Shown piece after piece: positions 18,911 to 30,309 of a DNA stretch of 64,000 nt. Origin of the DNA: Roseomonas acroporae (GTDB taxonomy: Bacteria > Pseudomonadota > Alphaproteobacteria > Acetobacterales > Acetobacteraceae); assembly GCF_023223525.1 (NCBI RefSeq), contig NZ_JALPRX010000065.1, forward strand, positions 17,736 through 81,735. The letters are read 5' to 3'. Under the pieces are notes generated by a model. The model saw nothing but the letters and a program-made list of their open reading frames with translations. It made no database searches and had not been told where the DNA came from. Position 1 is the first letter of the stretch. Each line of letters starts with the position of its first letter. Position numbers and translations under genes: made by a program.

Positions 18911-18932
18911 GTTCGTGACGAGTGGATGACGG
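18911..18932 (-). promoter_or_regulatory. Pho-box-like tandem element
   Basis: Read on the minus strand, CCGTCATCCAC is followed directly by TCGTCACGAAC, i.e. GTCAT and GTCAC exactly 11 bp apart. This matches the PhoB half-site spacing and the CTGTCAT/CTGTCAC consensus at 11 of 14 positions by my alignment. It lies about 45 bp upstream of the phosphatase-autotransporter start and reads in the same direction. A further GTCAT (18953-18957) lies upstream but out of phase. Confidence 0.6.
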
Positions 18933-19118
18933 TAGCGTTTTGAATTCGGGTCATGACGGAAGCGGCCGGGGCGGTTCAGCCGGCTGACCCGGCGCGGCGG
19001 GGACGCGGCCGGGGCGCCGGAGAAGGGGCCGGCCGGGCGCCCCGGCGCATGCCCGCGTGACGGAATGCTTGACAGCCGGCGCCGCGTCGGCGCAACAAGC
19101 GGGTATTGAAAAACAAAA

Positions 19119-19133
19119 GTTCGCATTCCGATC
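19119..19133 (+). promoter_or_regulatory. Possible IclR-type operator
   Basis: GTTCGCATTCCGATC is an imperfect inverted element (GTTCGCAT half-site with a degraded CGAAC-like right half) in an AT-rich island about 100 bp upstream of the IclR gene. IclR regulators commonly act on such sites near their own gene. The symmetry is poor, so this is a weak call. Confidence 0.25.
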
Positions 19134-19235
19134 ATCCCTTGGGGACGATCGAAGCGATCCGGGAACCGACATGTCCTCGCGCCCCGACTTCCTGTCCGTC
19201 GCTGCCCGAGGCACCCGCCACCGGGGTGCCAGGCG

Positions 19236-20075
19236 ATGAGCCGGCGCGCCGGGGCGGCGCCGGGCACGCCCGCCGAGAACCCGAAGAACCTCGTCCAGTC
19301 CGCCGCCAAGGTGTTCGCGGTGCTGCAGGCCTTCGGGCCGGACCTGCCCGAGCTGACCGTCTCCGAGGTCGCCGCCCATGCCGGCTTCGACCGCGGCACC
19401 GCCTTCCGCCTGATCCACACCCTGGTCAGCCTCGGCTACCTGCGCGCCGTGCCCGGCACGCGGCGCTTCCGCCTGGCGCTGAAGTGCCTGGAGCTGGGCT
19501 TCGCCGCCCTCACCGCGCGCGGCCTGCCGGCCCATGCCGCGCCGCTGCTGCGCGCGCTGGTGCCGGGCACCGCCGACGCCGCCTCGCTCGGGCTGCTGGA
19601 GGCGGGCGAGGTGGTCTATCTGGAGCGGGTGCAGGCCGGGCTCTCCCGGCAGGGCGTGGTGCGCCGCCCGGGCAGCCGCGCCGGCGCCTACGCCACCGCG
19701 CTCGGGCAGGCCATGCTCGCCTACCTGCCGCGCGAGGAGCAGGTGGCGCAGCTCCAGGCGGTCGAGCGGGTGAAGCTCTCGGAGCGGACGCTCACCGACC
19801 TCGACGCGCTGCTGGCGCGGCTGGAGCAGGTGCGGGCGCAGGGCTACGCCGTCTCGGACGGCGAGAACGCCTACGGGCTGCGCACCGTGGCGGCGCCGGT
19901 GCTCGATGCCGCCGGGCTGCCGCAGGCCGGCATCAGCCTGACCATCCATTCCGACCGCATGCCGCTCGACGAATTCGTCGCCCGCGCGCTGCCCGAGGCG
20001 CGGCGCGTGGCGGGCGAGCTGGCCGAGGCGGTGCGGCTCTCGCTCGGCGCCATCGGCCGGACGGAGGCGGCATGA
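19236..20075 (+). CDS. IclR-family transcriptional regulator
   Basis: This 279-residue regulator has an N-terminal winged helix (VQSAAKVFAVLQAFG, then ELTVSEVAAHAGFDRGTAFRLIH in part) and a C-terminal IclR effector domain with PGSRAGAYATALGQAMLAYL. It is the first gene of a tightly packed catabolic cluster; its stop overlaps the next start by 4 bp, so it is translated with the enzymes it probably controls. Sequence does not show whether it represses or activates. The ligand is likely an acid sugar from the pathway (inference). Confidence 0.9.
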   Translation: MSRRAGAAPGTPAENPKNLVQSAAKVFAVLQAFGPDLPELTVSEVAAHAGFDRGTAFRLIHTLVSLGYLRAVPGTRRFRLALKCLELGFAALTARGLPAHAAPLLRALVPGTADAASLGLLEAGEVVYLERVQAGLSRQGVVRRPGSRAGAYATALGQAMLAYLPREEQVAQLQAVERVKLSERTLTDLDALLARLEQVRAQGYAVSDGENAYGLRTVAAPVLDAAGLPQAGISLTIHSDRMPLDEFVARALPEARRVAGELAEAVRLSLGAIGRTEAA

Positions 20076-21195
20076 GCACGCCCCGGCCCTCCCCCACCCT
20101 GCGCCTGCTCGCCGACGACCTGACCGGCGCGCTCGACACGGCGGCGGAATTCGTCGGGCTGGTCGGGCCGGTGCCGGTGTTCTGGCATGGCGCGGTGCCG
20201 GAGGCGCTGCCGCCCGGCGCCGCCATCGACACCGGCACGCGCGAGGCCGGTCTGGACGCGGCGCTGGCCGCCGTCGGCGCGGCCGCCCCGGCGTTGCGCG
20301 GCGGCACCATCGCCTACCGCAAGCTCGACAGCCTGCTGCGCGGGAACTGGGCCGCCGAGGTGGCGGCCTGCTGGCACGCCGGCGGCTGGACGCATGGCGT
20401 GTTCGCCCCGGCCTTCCCGCAGCAGCGGCGCGTGACGCGCGGTGGCCGTCATTATGCGGCGTCGGGCGAGGGCTGGGCGCCGGTCGGCGGCGATCTGGTC
20501 GCGGCGCTGCGCGCGGCGGGCCTGCCGGCGCTGCCGGGCCGCCCCGACGCGCCGCTGCCGCCCGGCCTTTCCGTGTTCGACGCCGAGACCGAGGCCGATC
20601 TGGAACGCATCGCCGCGATCGGCCGCGGCGCCGGTATGCCCGTACTGTGGTGCGGCAGCGGCGGGCTGGCGCGCGCGCTGATGGGCGAGGCACGGGTGGC
20701 GGCGGACACGGCGCTGCGCGGCCCGGTGCTCGGCCTGTTCGGCTCCGACCAGGGCGCCACGGCGCGCCAGCTCGCCGCCTGCGGCGCGCACTGGCATCGC
20801 CTGCCCGATGGCGGGGCGGCGAGCGCCGCGCGCCTCGCCGCCCATCTCGGCGCGCACGGCGTCGCGCTGGCCAGCCTCGACCTGCCGGACGGCACCGCGC
20901 GCGACGCGGCGGCGCGCCGCATCGCCGACGCGCTGGACTCGCTGGCGCAACGCCTCGGCCCGCCCGGCACGCTGATCGTGGCCGGCGGCGAGACTCTGAA
21001 ATCCCTCTGCCTCGCCCTCGGCACCGGGGCGCTGGTCGCCACGGGCCAGGTGGCGCCGGGCGTGCCGCGCTCCGCGATGCGCGGCGGGCGCTGGGACGGC
21101 GTCGAGGTCGTGTCGAAATCCGGGGCCTTCGGCGGGGACGCGCTGTGGCGCGACCTGCTCGCGGAGAACGGCCTCATCAGCGGAAAGATCGAAGC

Positions 21196-21199
<4 letters not shown>
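20072..21199 (+). CDS. Four-carbon acid sugar kinase family protein (OtnK/DtnK type)
   Basis: This 375-residue protein belongs to the former DUF1537 family, which phosphorylates four-carbon acid sugars such as 3-oxo-tetronates, D-threonate or D-erythronate. Family marks are LLADDLTGALDTAAEF at the N-terminus (substrate Asp residues), YRKLDSLLRGNWAAEV, and the C-terminal ATP-site segments IVAGGETL and SKSGAFGG. Start ATG 20072 overlaps the IclR stop, and its stop overlaps the PdxA2-like gene. That kinase/PdxA2 pairing is the D-threonate or D-erythronate module, in which the 4-phosphate is oxidised and decarboxylated to dihydroxyacetone phosphate. Confidence 0.9.
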
Positions 21200-22236
<1,037 letters not shown>

Positions 22237-22250
22237 ACGGGAGCGAGCGC

Positions 22251-23381
22251 ATGAACCCGATCAACAGCCCGATCGAGCTGCTGCGCCCCGCGCGCATCGA
22301 ATTCGGCTCCGGCACCCTCGCCCAGCTCGGCCCCTGGGCCCGGGAGAAGGGGTTGCACCGCATCCTCGTCGTGGCCGACGCCTTCAACGCCGCGCGCGTC
22401 GACCTGCTCGGCCTGCCGGGCGAGGTGACGGTGTTCGGCGAGGTGAAGCCCGAGCCCGACCTGCCGAACCTGGAGAAGGTTCTCGCCCTTGCAGAACGGG
22501 TGCAGCCCGATCTCGTGGTCGGCTTCGGCGGCGGCAGCGCCATGGATCTCGCCAAGCTGGTGGCGGTGCTGCCCGGCAGCGGGCAGACGCTGCACGACGT
22601 CGTCGGCCCCGAGAAGGTGAAGGGCCGCCGCGTCGCGCTGGCGCAGGTGCCGACCACCGCCGGCACCGGCAGCGAGGGCGGCACGCGCTCCCTCGTCACC
22701 GATCCGGCGACACAGAACAAGCTCGCCGTGCAGAGCCGGCACATGCTGGCCGACATCGCCGTGGTCGATCCCGACCTGACCATGACGGTGCCGCCCGCCG
22801 TGACGGCCGCGACCGGCGTGGACGCGATGGCGCACTGCGCCGAGGCCTTCACCAGCCGCAAGGCGCACCCGATCATCGACCTCTACGCGCTGGAGGGCAT
22901 CCGCCTCGTCGGCCGCTACCTGCCGCGCGCCGTGGCCGACGGCTCGGACAAGGAGGCGCGCGCCGGCCTCGCCCTGGCCTCGATGTATGGCGGCTTCTGC
23001 CTCGGGCCGGTGAACACCACGGCCGGCCATGCCGTGGCCTACCCGCTCGGCACGCGCCACCACATCGCGCACGGCCTGGCCTGCGCGCTGATCTTCCCGC
23101 ACACGCTGGCCTTCAACGCGCCGGCCGTTGCGGAGAAGACCGCGCTGGTGCTGGAGGCGCTGGGCGCCCGCCCCGCCACGGAAGAGGCGGCGGTGTTCGA
23201 CGCCGCCTACGGCTTCTGCGAGCGCCTCGGCGTCGAGATGCGCCTGTCGGCGCTGAACGTGCCGGAGGACGACCTCGCCATCATGGCCGACGAGGCGCAC
23301 GCCATCCGCCGGCTGCTCGACAACAACCCGCGCGAGCTGGGCCGGGACCGCATCCTGGCCATGTACCGGGCCGCGTACTGA
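22251..23381 (+). CDS. Iron-containing alcohol dehydrogenase
   Basis: This 376-residue protein is a group III metal-dependent alcohol dehydrogenase. It has the NAD-binding GGGSAMDLAK, the PTTAGTGSE block and the metal-binding region with DAMAHCAEAFTS and the HHIAHGLACALIFPH histidines. It starts 14 bp after pdxA2 with a GGGAGCGAG ribosome-binding stretch. In this cluster it probably interconverts a hydroxy acid or aldehyde intermediate, or acts like a maleylacetate reductase; the substrate is unknown. Confidence 0.87.
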   Translation: MNPINSPIELLRPARIEFGSGTLAQLGPWAREKGLHRILVVADAFNAARVDLLGLPGEVTVFGEVKPEPDLPNLEKVLALAERVQPDLVVGFGGGSAMDLAKLVAVLPGSGQTLHDVVGPEKVKGRRVALAQVPTTAGTGSEGGTRSLVTDPATQNKLAVQSRHMLADIAVVDPDLTMTVPPAVTAATGVDAMAHCAEAFTSRKAHPIIDLYALEGIRLVGRYLPRAVADGSDKEARAGLALASMYGGFCLGPVNTTAGHAVAYPLGTRHHIAHGLACALIFPHTLAFNAPAVAEKTALVLEALGARPATEEAAVFDAAYGFCERLGVEMRLSALNVPEDDLAIMADEAHAIRRLLDNNPRELGRDRILAMYRAAY

Positions 23382-23406
23382 ACGAGAGACGGGAGGAGAA
23401 CGAGAG

Positions 23407-24627
23407 ATGTCGGTGGACGCGACACTGCCGGGGCCACGCGACGGCGTGCTGCGCCCGGCGCCGGACGATGCGGCGCGGGTACAGGCCTTCCTGCCTTCGC
23501 CCACCGTGCAGAGCCACGCCTCCTTCCTGATGCCGCTGGCGGATGGCAGCCTGGGCTGCGTCTGGTTCGGCGGCACGCAGGAGGGCGTGCCGGACATCTC
23601 CGTCTGGTTCTCGCGCCTCGAAGCCGGCAACGACCTGTGGACGCCGGCGGTGCGGCTTTCCGACGACCCGACGCGCTCGGAGCAGAACCCGCTGCTGTTC
23701 CCGGCGCCGGGCGGCAGGTTGTGGCTGCTCTGGACCGCGCAGGTCTCCGGCAACCAGGACACCGCCATCGTCCGCCGCCGCATCTCCGAGGATAATGGCC
23801 GCTCCTGGGGTCCGATCGAGACGCTGTTCGGCCCGCGCGCGGATGGCGGCACCTTCATCCGCCACCCGGTCGTGGTGCTGGACAACGGCGACTGGCTGCT
23901 GCCGATCTGGTCCTGCGTCACGCGGCCCGGCGAGAAATGGGTGGGCGACCTCGACTACAGCGCGGTGAAGATCTCCTCCGACCAGGGCCTCACCTGGAGC
24001 GAGCACCGCGTGCCGGACAGCCTGGGCTGCGTCCACATGAGCATCGTCGATCTGCGCGACGGCACGCTCGCCGCCTTCTACCGCAGCCGCTGGGCCGACA
24101 ACGTGTACCGCAGCGAATCCCATGACGGCGGGAAGAGCTGGACCGCGCCGGTGCCGACCGACCTGCCGAACAACAACTCCTCCATCCAGGCGCTGCGGCT
24201 CGCCGACGGGCGCCTCGCCATGGTGTGCAACCCGTCCAGCGCCGCCGACGCCACGGAGCGCCGCGTCTCGCTCTACGACGAGATCGAGGACGAGGACCCG
24301 TCCGGCGCGGTGGAAGCGAAGCCCGAGCCCACGCCCACCCCTGGCGCCCGCTCCACCTTCTGGGGCGTGCCGCGCGCGCCGATGACGCTGGCGATCTCCG
24401 AGGATGGCGGCCGCACCTGGCCGCTGCGCCGCAACCTGGAGGTCGGCGACGGCTACTGCATGACGAACAATTCGAAGCAGGGCCTGAACCGCGAATTCTC
24501 CTACCCGACCGTCGTGCAGACGCCGGATGGCGATCTGCACGTCTCCTACACCTATTTCCGCCAGGCCATCCGGTACGTGCGCGTGCCGCTGGGCTGGGTG
24601 AACGCCGGCCGAGGACCCGCCCGATGA
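23407..24627 (+). CDS. Sialidase-like Asp-box (BNR) beta-propeller protein, no signal peptide
   Basis: This 406-residue protein contains four Asp boxes (S-x-D-x-G-x-S/T-W): SEDNGRSW at 127, SSDQGLTW at 190, SHDGGKSW at 238 and SEDGGRTW at 331, diagnostic of six-bladed sialidase-type propellers. It has no N-terminal signal or membrane segment, so it is predicted to be cytoplasmic, unlike typical secreted sialidases. A Pro/Glu/Asp-rich linker lies at about 295-315. It overlaps the downstream DapA/NanA-like lyase by 4 bp. Hydrolase activity on a sialic-acid-like or uronic-type conjugate is a guess; I did not identify the full Arg triad. Confidence 0.78.
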   Translation: MSVDATLPGPRDGVLRPAPDDAARVQAFLPSPTVQSHASFLMPLADGSLGCVWFGGTQEGVPDISVWFSRLEAGNDLWTPAVRLSDDPTRSEQNPLLFPAPGGRLWLLWTAQVSGNQDTAIVRRRISEDNGRSWGPIETLFGPRADGGTFIRHPVVVLDNGDWLLPIWSCVTRPGEKWVGDLDYSAVKISSDQGLTWSEHRVPDSLGCVHMSIVDLRDGTLAAFYRSRWADNVYRSESHDGGKSWTAPVPTDLPNNNSSIQALRLADGRLAMVCNPSSAADATERRVSLYDEIEDEDPSGAVEAKPEPTPTPGARSTFWGVPRAPMTLAISEDGGRTWPLRRNLEVGDGYCMTNNSKQGLNREFSYPTVVQTPDGDLHVSYTYFRQAIRYVRVPLGWVNAGRGPAR

Positions 24628-25520
24628 CCGACACACCTTCGCGCCCGCAGGGCGTGTTCTGCGCCGCGCTCACCCCGCTCGACGCCGCGCTGAACCCCGA
24701 CCACGGCGCCTTCGCCGAGCACTGCCACTACCTGATCGCCGAGGGCTGCGACGGCATCGCCCTGCTCGGCACCACGGGCGAGGCGAACTCCTTCTCCACC
24801 GCCGAGCGCCAGGCGCTGCTGGAGACCGCGGTGAAGGCCGGCATCGCGCCGCACCGGCTGCTGCCCGGCACCGGCGTCGTCGCCATCCCGGAGACGGTGG
24901 CGCTGACGCGGCACGCCCTCTCCCTCGGTGTCGAAACCATCGTGATGCTGCCGCCCTTCTACTACAAGGGCGTCACCGAGGACGGGCTGTTCGCCGCCTA
25001 TGCCGCGATCGTCGAGCGCATCGCCGATCCGCGCCTGAAGGTGGTGCTGTACCACATCCCGCAGATGTCGGCCGTGCCGATCCCCGCCACGGTGATCGAG
25101 CGCCTGCTCGCCGCCTTCCCCGGCACCTTCGTCGGCATCAAGGACTCCTCGGGCGACTTCGCCAACATGGAGGCCCTGGCGAAGCGCTTCCCCGGCTTCT
25201 CCGTGCTGGCCGGCGCCGACCCGCTGATGCTGCCGCTGCTGCGCGCCGGCGGCGCGGGCTGCATCACCGCGACCTCCAACCTCGTCGCTGCCGACCTCGC
25301 CTTCGTGTACCGGAATCACGCCGACCCGGCGAAGGCCGACGCGGTGGAGGCGGCGCAGGCGCGCGTGGTCGCGGCGCGCAACCGCGCCTCGCGCTTCGCG
25401 CAGATGGCCTCGCTGAAGGCGATGACGGCGCAGCGCACCGGCAATCCGGGCTGGGAGCGCCTGCGGCCGCCGCTGCTGCCGCTCGCGGCCGAGGAGCGCG
25501 CGGCACTGCTGGCGGGGTGA
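24624..25520 (+). CDS. Dihydrodipicolinate synthase/N-acetylneuraminate lyase family protein
   Basis: This 298-residue class I aldolase of the DapA/NanA family has GTTGEANSFSTAER (pyruvate-carboxylate loop), Tyr143 in VVLYHIP, and the Schiff-base Lys173 in VGIKDSSGDF. It would condense or cleave pyruvate with an aldehyde. Being translationally coupled to a sialidase-like gene and placed among sugar-acid enzymes, it is more likely a catabolic 2-keto-3-deoxy acid or NanA-like lyase than lysine-pathway DapA. Substrate specificity cannot be decided from sequence. Confidence 0.88.
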   Translation: MTDTPSRPQGVFCAALTPLDAALNPDHGAFAEHCHYLIAEGCDGIALLGTTGEANSFSTAERQALLETAVKAGIAPHRLLPGTGVVAIPETVALTRHALSLGVETIVMLPPFYYKGVTEDGLFAAYAAIVERIADPRLKVVLYHIPQMSAVPIPATVIERLLAAFPGTFVGIKDSSGDFANMEALAKRFPGFSVLAGADPLMLPLLRAGGAGCITATSNLVAADLAFVYRNHADPAKADAVEAAQARVVAARNRASRFAQMASLKAMTAQRTGNPGWERLRPPLLPLAAEERAALLAG

Positions 25521-25531
25521 GACGGCGGGGA

Positions 25532-25735
25532 GGCGCCGCCTCCCCGAACCCCTCCCGCCAAGGGGCGCCGCCCCCTGGAACCCCGCCAGGGTCGGACGCA
25601 CTGCGTCCGACCAGGTTCCCGGACCTCCGCCGGCGTCGGGCCTCGCCGGTTGAAACGCACGAGGCCGGCAATCGAACGGGGGATCCAAGGAGGCTTCGCC
25701 CCTTGGCGGGGTTCGGGGCAGCGCCCCGATGCCCA
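25532..25735. repeat. Intergenic inverted-repeat element with nested hairpins
   Basis: The two ends are imperfect inverted copies: CCCCGAACCCCTCCCGCCAAGG-type sequence near 25547-25572 matches the complement of the CCTTGGCGGGGTTCGGGGC-type sequence near 25701-25722. In the middle, GGTCGGACGCA (25590-25600) and TGCGTCCGACC (25602-25612) are perfect 11-bp arms, flanked by GGAACC (25577-25582) and GGTTCC (25614-25619). It sits between the lyase gene and the Bug gene and looks like a dispersed repeat unit; it may fold in RNA and separate two transcripts. Confidence 0.65.
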
Positions 25736-25767
25736 CACGCAAACGAAGAACCCCAGGAGGACTCCCC

Positions 25768-26739
25768 ATGCAGCGCCGCCAACTTCTCGCCGGCATCGCC
25801 GCCGCCACCCTCGCCGCCCCCGCCGTGCGCGCGCAATCCGGCTGGCCGCACGAGAAGCCGATGCGCCTGATCTGCCCCTTCGCGCCCGGCGCCGCGACGG
25901 ATGCGATGGCGCGCCTCGCCGCGCAGAAGCTGGGCGAGAAGCTCGGCGTTTCCGTGGTGGTGGAGAACCGCGCGGGCGGCGCCGCCGTGGTCGGCACCCA
26001 GGCCGTGTACCAGGCGCCGGCCGACGGCTACACGCTGCTCGGTTCCAGCCTCACCCACACCATGCTGCGGCACGTGCTGCGCAGCGTGCCCTTCGATCCG
26101 CAGGCCGACTTCACGCCGGTGGCGCGCACCGGCCGCACGCCGCTGCTGATGGTGATGAGCCCGAAGCGGCCGGAGAAGTCCATCGCCGAGATCACCGCCG
26201 CCGCGAAGGCGAAGCCGGCGGACTGGACCTTCGCCGTCAGCTCGCTCGGCGCGCCGGGGCATCTCGCCACCATCGACTACATGCACCGCACCGGCGTGCA
26301 GATCGAGGCGACCTCCTATCGCGGCACGGCACCGGCACTGACCGACGTCGCCGGCGGCAGCGCGCAATTGCTGATCGACGCGACTTTCGCGCTGCTCCAG
26401 GCCGCGCGCGGCGGGCAGGTGCGGCCGATCGGCATCTCCACCCTGCAACGCTTCCCGCTGGTGCCGGACATGCCGACCATCGTGGAGGCCGGGCTGCCCG
26501 GCTTCGAGCACTATTCCTGGTACGGCGTCTGGGTGCGCAAGGGCACGCCGGGCGAGATCGTCAACCGGCTCAACGCGATCCTCGTCGAGGCGATGCGCGA
26601 GCCGGACGTGCAGGAGCGCATGCGCGGCCTCGCCATCGAGGCCATCGCGCAGAGCCCGGCCGAGATCGAGCAGTACATCGCGCGAGAAGTGGCGAAGAAC
26701 GCCGAGCTGCTGCGCATCGCGAACTTCCAGCCCGAATGA
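25768..26739 (+). CDS. Tripartite tricarboxylate transporter substrate-binding protein (Bug family)
   Basis: This 323-residue periplasmic binding protein has a signal peptide (MQRRQLLAGIAAATLAAPAVRAQ in part), then the Bug-family motifs PMRLICPFAPGAATDAMARL and VVVENRAGGAAVVGTQAV (each in part). The fold captures carboxylate ligands. The start follows a perfect AGGAGG at 25755-25760. No TctA or TctB membrane genes are nearby, as is common for orphan Bug proteins. It overlaps the SDR gene by 4 bp, so it likely feeds the same catabolic route. Confidence 0.9.
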   Translation: MQRRQLLAGIAAATLAAPAVRAQSGWPHEKPMRLICPFAPGAATDAMARLAAQKLGEKLGVSVVVENRAGGAAVVGTQAVYQAPADGYTLLGSSLTHTMLRHVLRSVPFDPQADFTPVARTGRTPLLMVMSPKRPEKSIAEITAAAKAKPADWTFAVSSLGAPGHLATIDYMHRTGVQIEATSYRGTAPALTDVAGGSAQLLIDATFALLQAARGGQVRPIGISTLQRFPLVPDMPTIVEAGLPGFEHYSWYGVWVRKGTPGEIVNRLNAILVEAMREPDVQERMRGLAIEAIAQSPAEIEQYIAREVAKNAELLRIANFQPE

Positions 26740-27422
26740 GCGCGACGGAGAAGCCGCTGGCGCTCGTCACCGGCGCCAGCTCCGGCATCGGCGCGGCCAT
26801 CGCGCAACGCCTGTTGCGCGACGGCTGGCGCGTGGCCGGGCTGAGCCGGCGCGCGCCGGCCGAGGCGCCGCCGGGCTATGCGCACATCGCCGCCGATCTC
26901 GCCGAGCCGTCCGGGTTGCGCGCGGCACTGGCCGGGCTGCGGCCGACCGCGCTGGTGCACGCCGCCGGGCTGCTGCGCACCGGCCGGCTGGGCGAGCTGG
27001 ACATCGCGGCGGGCGAGTCGATGTGGCGGCTGCATGTCGAGGCGGCGGCGCGTCTCGCGGACCTGCTGCTGCCGGAGATGCCCGATGGCGGCCGCATCGT
27101 GCTGCTCGGCAGCCGCACCGCGACGGGTGCCGCCGGCCGCAGCCAGTACGCGGCGAGCAAGGCGGCGCTGGTCGGCATGGCGCGCTCCTGGGCGGCGGAG
27201 CTGGCGCCGCGCGGCATCACGGTGAACGTGGTGGCCCCGGCCGCCACCGAGACGCCGATGCTGCGTGACCCCGCGCGCGCCGGCGTCGCACCGCGCGTGC
27301 CGCCGATCGGCCGCTTCATCCGGCCCGAGGAGGTGGCGGCGCTGGCCGCCTTCCTGCTCTCCCCCGAGGCCGGCGCCATCACCGGCCAGCAGATCGTGAT
27401 CTGCGGCGGCAGCTCGCTGTGA
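26736..27422 (+). CDS. Short-chain dehydrogenase/reductase
   Basis: This 228-residue classical SDR has the Rossmann motif TGASSGIGAAIAQ at the N-terminus and the catalytic YAASK with an upstream serine in LLGSRTATG. NAD(P)-dependent oxidation of a hydroxy group is expected. The ATG overlaps the Bug-protein stop (ATGA). It lies between a Bug receptor and an FAD-linked hydroxyacid dehydrogenase, suggesting a role in oxidising the imported acid. Confidence 0.88.
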   Translation: MSATEKPLALVTGASSGIGAAIAQRLLRDGWRVAGLSRRAPAEAPPGYAHIAADLAEPSGLRAALAGLRPTALVHAAGLLRTGRLGELDIAAGESMWRLHVEAAARLADLLLPEMPDGGRIVLLGSRTATGAAGRSQYAASKAALVGMARSWAAELAPRGITVNVVAPAATETPMLRDPARAGVAPRVPPIGRFIRPEEVAALAAFLLSPEAGAITGQQIVICGGSSL

Positions 27423-27449
27423 CGCCGCCGCGCCGCCGAAGCCCGCACC

Positions 27450-28898
<1,449 letters not shown>

Positions 28899-28963
28899 CC
28901 GCCCCGTGAGGCCGGCGCGCCGTTCGGCGCGCCGGCAAGCCAGGAACACCGAGGCCACAACGC

Positions 28964-29950
28964 ATGCTCGATCGCCGTACCCTGCTCGGGGCCATCGCCC
29001 TTGCCGCTCCCGCCCTGTTCGCCGGGCGTCGCGCCCAGGCGCAAGGCGACTGGCCCAGCCGCCCCGTCAAGCTGGTCGTGCCCTATCCGCCGGGCGGCGC
29101 CACCGACGTGATCGCCCGCCTCTACGCCGAGCGCATGTCCGGCATGCTCGGCCAGCCCGTGGTGATCGACAACCGCCCCGGCGCCAGCGGCAACATCGGC
29201 ATCGACGCGGTGGCGAAGTCGGCGCCCGACGGCTACACCTTCGGCGCCGGGACGGTCAGCAATTTCTCGATCAACCAGTACCTGTACCGTCGCGTTCCCT
29301 ACGACATCGAGCGCGACCTCGCGCCGGTCGCGCTGAGCTGGGAGTTCCCCAACATCGCCGTGGTCGCGACCGAGCGCGTACCGGCACGGACGCTCGCCGA
29401 ATTCATCGCCTGGGCCAGGGCGAAGCCGGGCGGGGTGAATTACGGCTCCACCGGCGTCGGCACCACGACCCACCTCTCGGCGGCGATGTTCTTCAGCCGC
29501 ATCGGCGTGGAGGCGACGCACATTCCGTTCCGCGGCGCTTCGCAGACCATCCCGGCGCTGCTCGCGGGCGACGTGGACTTCGCGCTGGACGGCGTCGCCT
29601 CCTACATGGCGCTGGTGCGCGGCGGGCAGATGCGCGCACTGGCCGTGACCAGCGCGGAGCGCTGGCACACCCTGCCGGAGGTGCCGACCATGGCGGAGGC
29701 CGGCATGCCCGACTTCGTCGTCACCGTCTGGGGTGGCTTCGTGGTGCCGGCGGGAGCGCCGCGCCCGATCGTCGACCGGCTCAACGCCGCGCTGAAGCAG
29801 GTGGCGCAGGATCCGGCCCAGGTCTCGCGCTTCGAGCAGATCGGCGCCCGCCCGATCTGGACCACGCCGGAACAGGCGGCCGAGCGCGCGGCGCGCGAGC
29901 GGCCGATGTGGCGCCAGCTCGTGCAGACCTCGGGCGCGCAGGCGGACTGA
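28964..29950 (+). CDS. Tripartite tricarboxylate transporter substrate-binding protein (Bug family)
   Basis: This second Bug receptor of the cluster, 328 residues, has a signal peptide (MLDRRTLLGAIALAAPALFA), then PVKLVVPYPPGGATDVIARL and VIDNRPGASGNIGIDAV (in part). It is periplasmic and should bind a carboxylate. It begins 65 bp after the FAD enzyme and ends the cluster; a 359-bp gap follows. Having two Bug proteins around one set of oxidoreductases suggests two related ligands or a duplication followed by divergence. Confidence 0.9.
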   Translation: MLDRRTLLGAIALAAPALFAGRRAQAQGDWPSRPVKLVVPYPPGGATDVIARLYAERMSGMLGQPVVIDNRPGASGNIGIDAVAKSAPDGYTFGAGTVSNFSINQYLYRRVPYDIERDLAPVALSWEFPNIAVVATERVPARTLAEFIAWARAKPGGVNYGSTGVGTTTHLSAAMFFSRIGVEATHIPFRGASQTIPALLAGDVDFALDGVASYMALVRGGQMRALAVTSAERWHTLPEVPTMAEAGMPDFVVTVWGGFVVPAGAPRPIVDRLNAALKQVAQDPAQVSRFEQIGARPIWTTPEQAAERAARERPMWRQLVQTSGAQAD

Positions 29951-30309
29951 GACGCACGGCGGATGAACCTGACCTGTCCGGCCTCGATCCCCGCGCCACT
30001 GTCGACGGGCCGGCCAATTCCACCCCGCGTCTGAGACGGCTTCCGGCGGATCCGCTCGGATCGCGGGGCACGGTGTTCGATGCGAGGGCGGAGCCGTTCA
30101 GGGGATCGGCCGGCAGCCGTGCGGTACCCATGGCGACGTCCGCCGACCCGTCGCGGCACTGCCATGGCCCCCGCGCAAGGATCGCGGCGGTGAAGCCCTC
30201 CTAGAGCCGTCCTGCCGCAGGGCCGGTCGGGCGGTCCCGCCGCCCCATCCGGCAACGGCACGCCTTCGCGGGAAGGCCGGCACCCGGACCGTGGCGCCCC
30301 GGGCGACGT
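29951..30309. other. Intergenic gap between convergent clusters
   Basis: This 359-bp gap lies between the Bug gene (plus) and tadG (minus). I see no gene, strong terminator or repeat array. Codon-like GC skew is irregular, so it may hold decayed sequence. Confidence 0.5.

Larger units (their letters stand above)
18870..19235. other. Divergent promoter region (phosphatase / IclR cluster)
   Basis: This 366-bp gap separates the surface phosphatase (minus) from the IclR gene (plus). It has a Pho-box-like element near the phosphatase start, GC-rich filler, and an AT-rich island at 19103-19145 ahead of the IclR gene with a GTTCGCATTCCGATC stretch. No gene is recognised. Confidence 0.6.

Noticed and set aside
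25532..25735. Insertion sequence
   Set aside because: Inverted ends but no transposase frame and too short; better called a dispersed or nested repeat.
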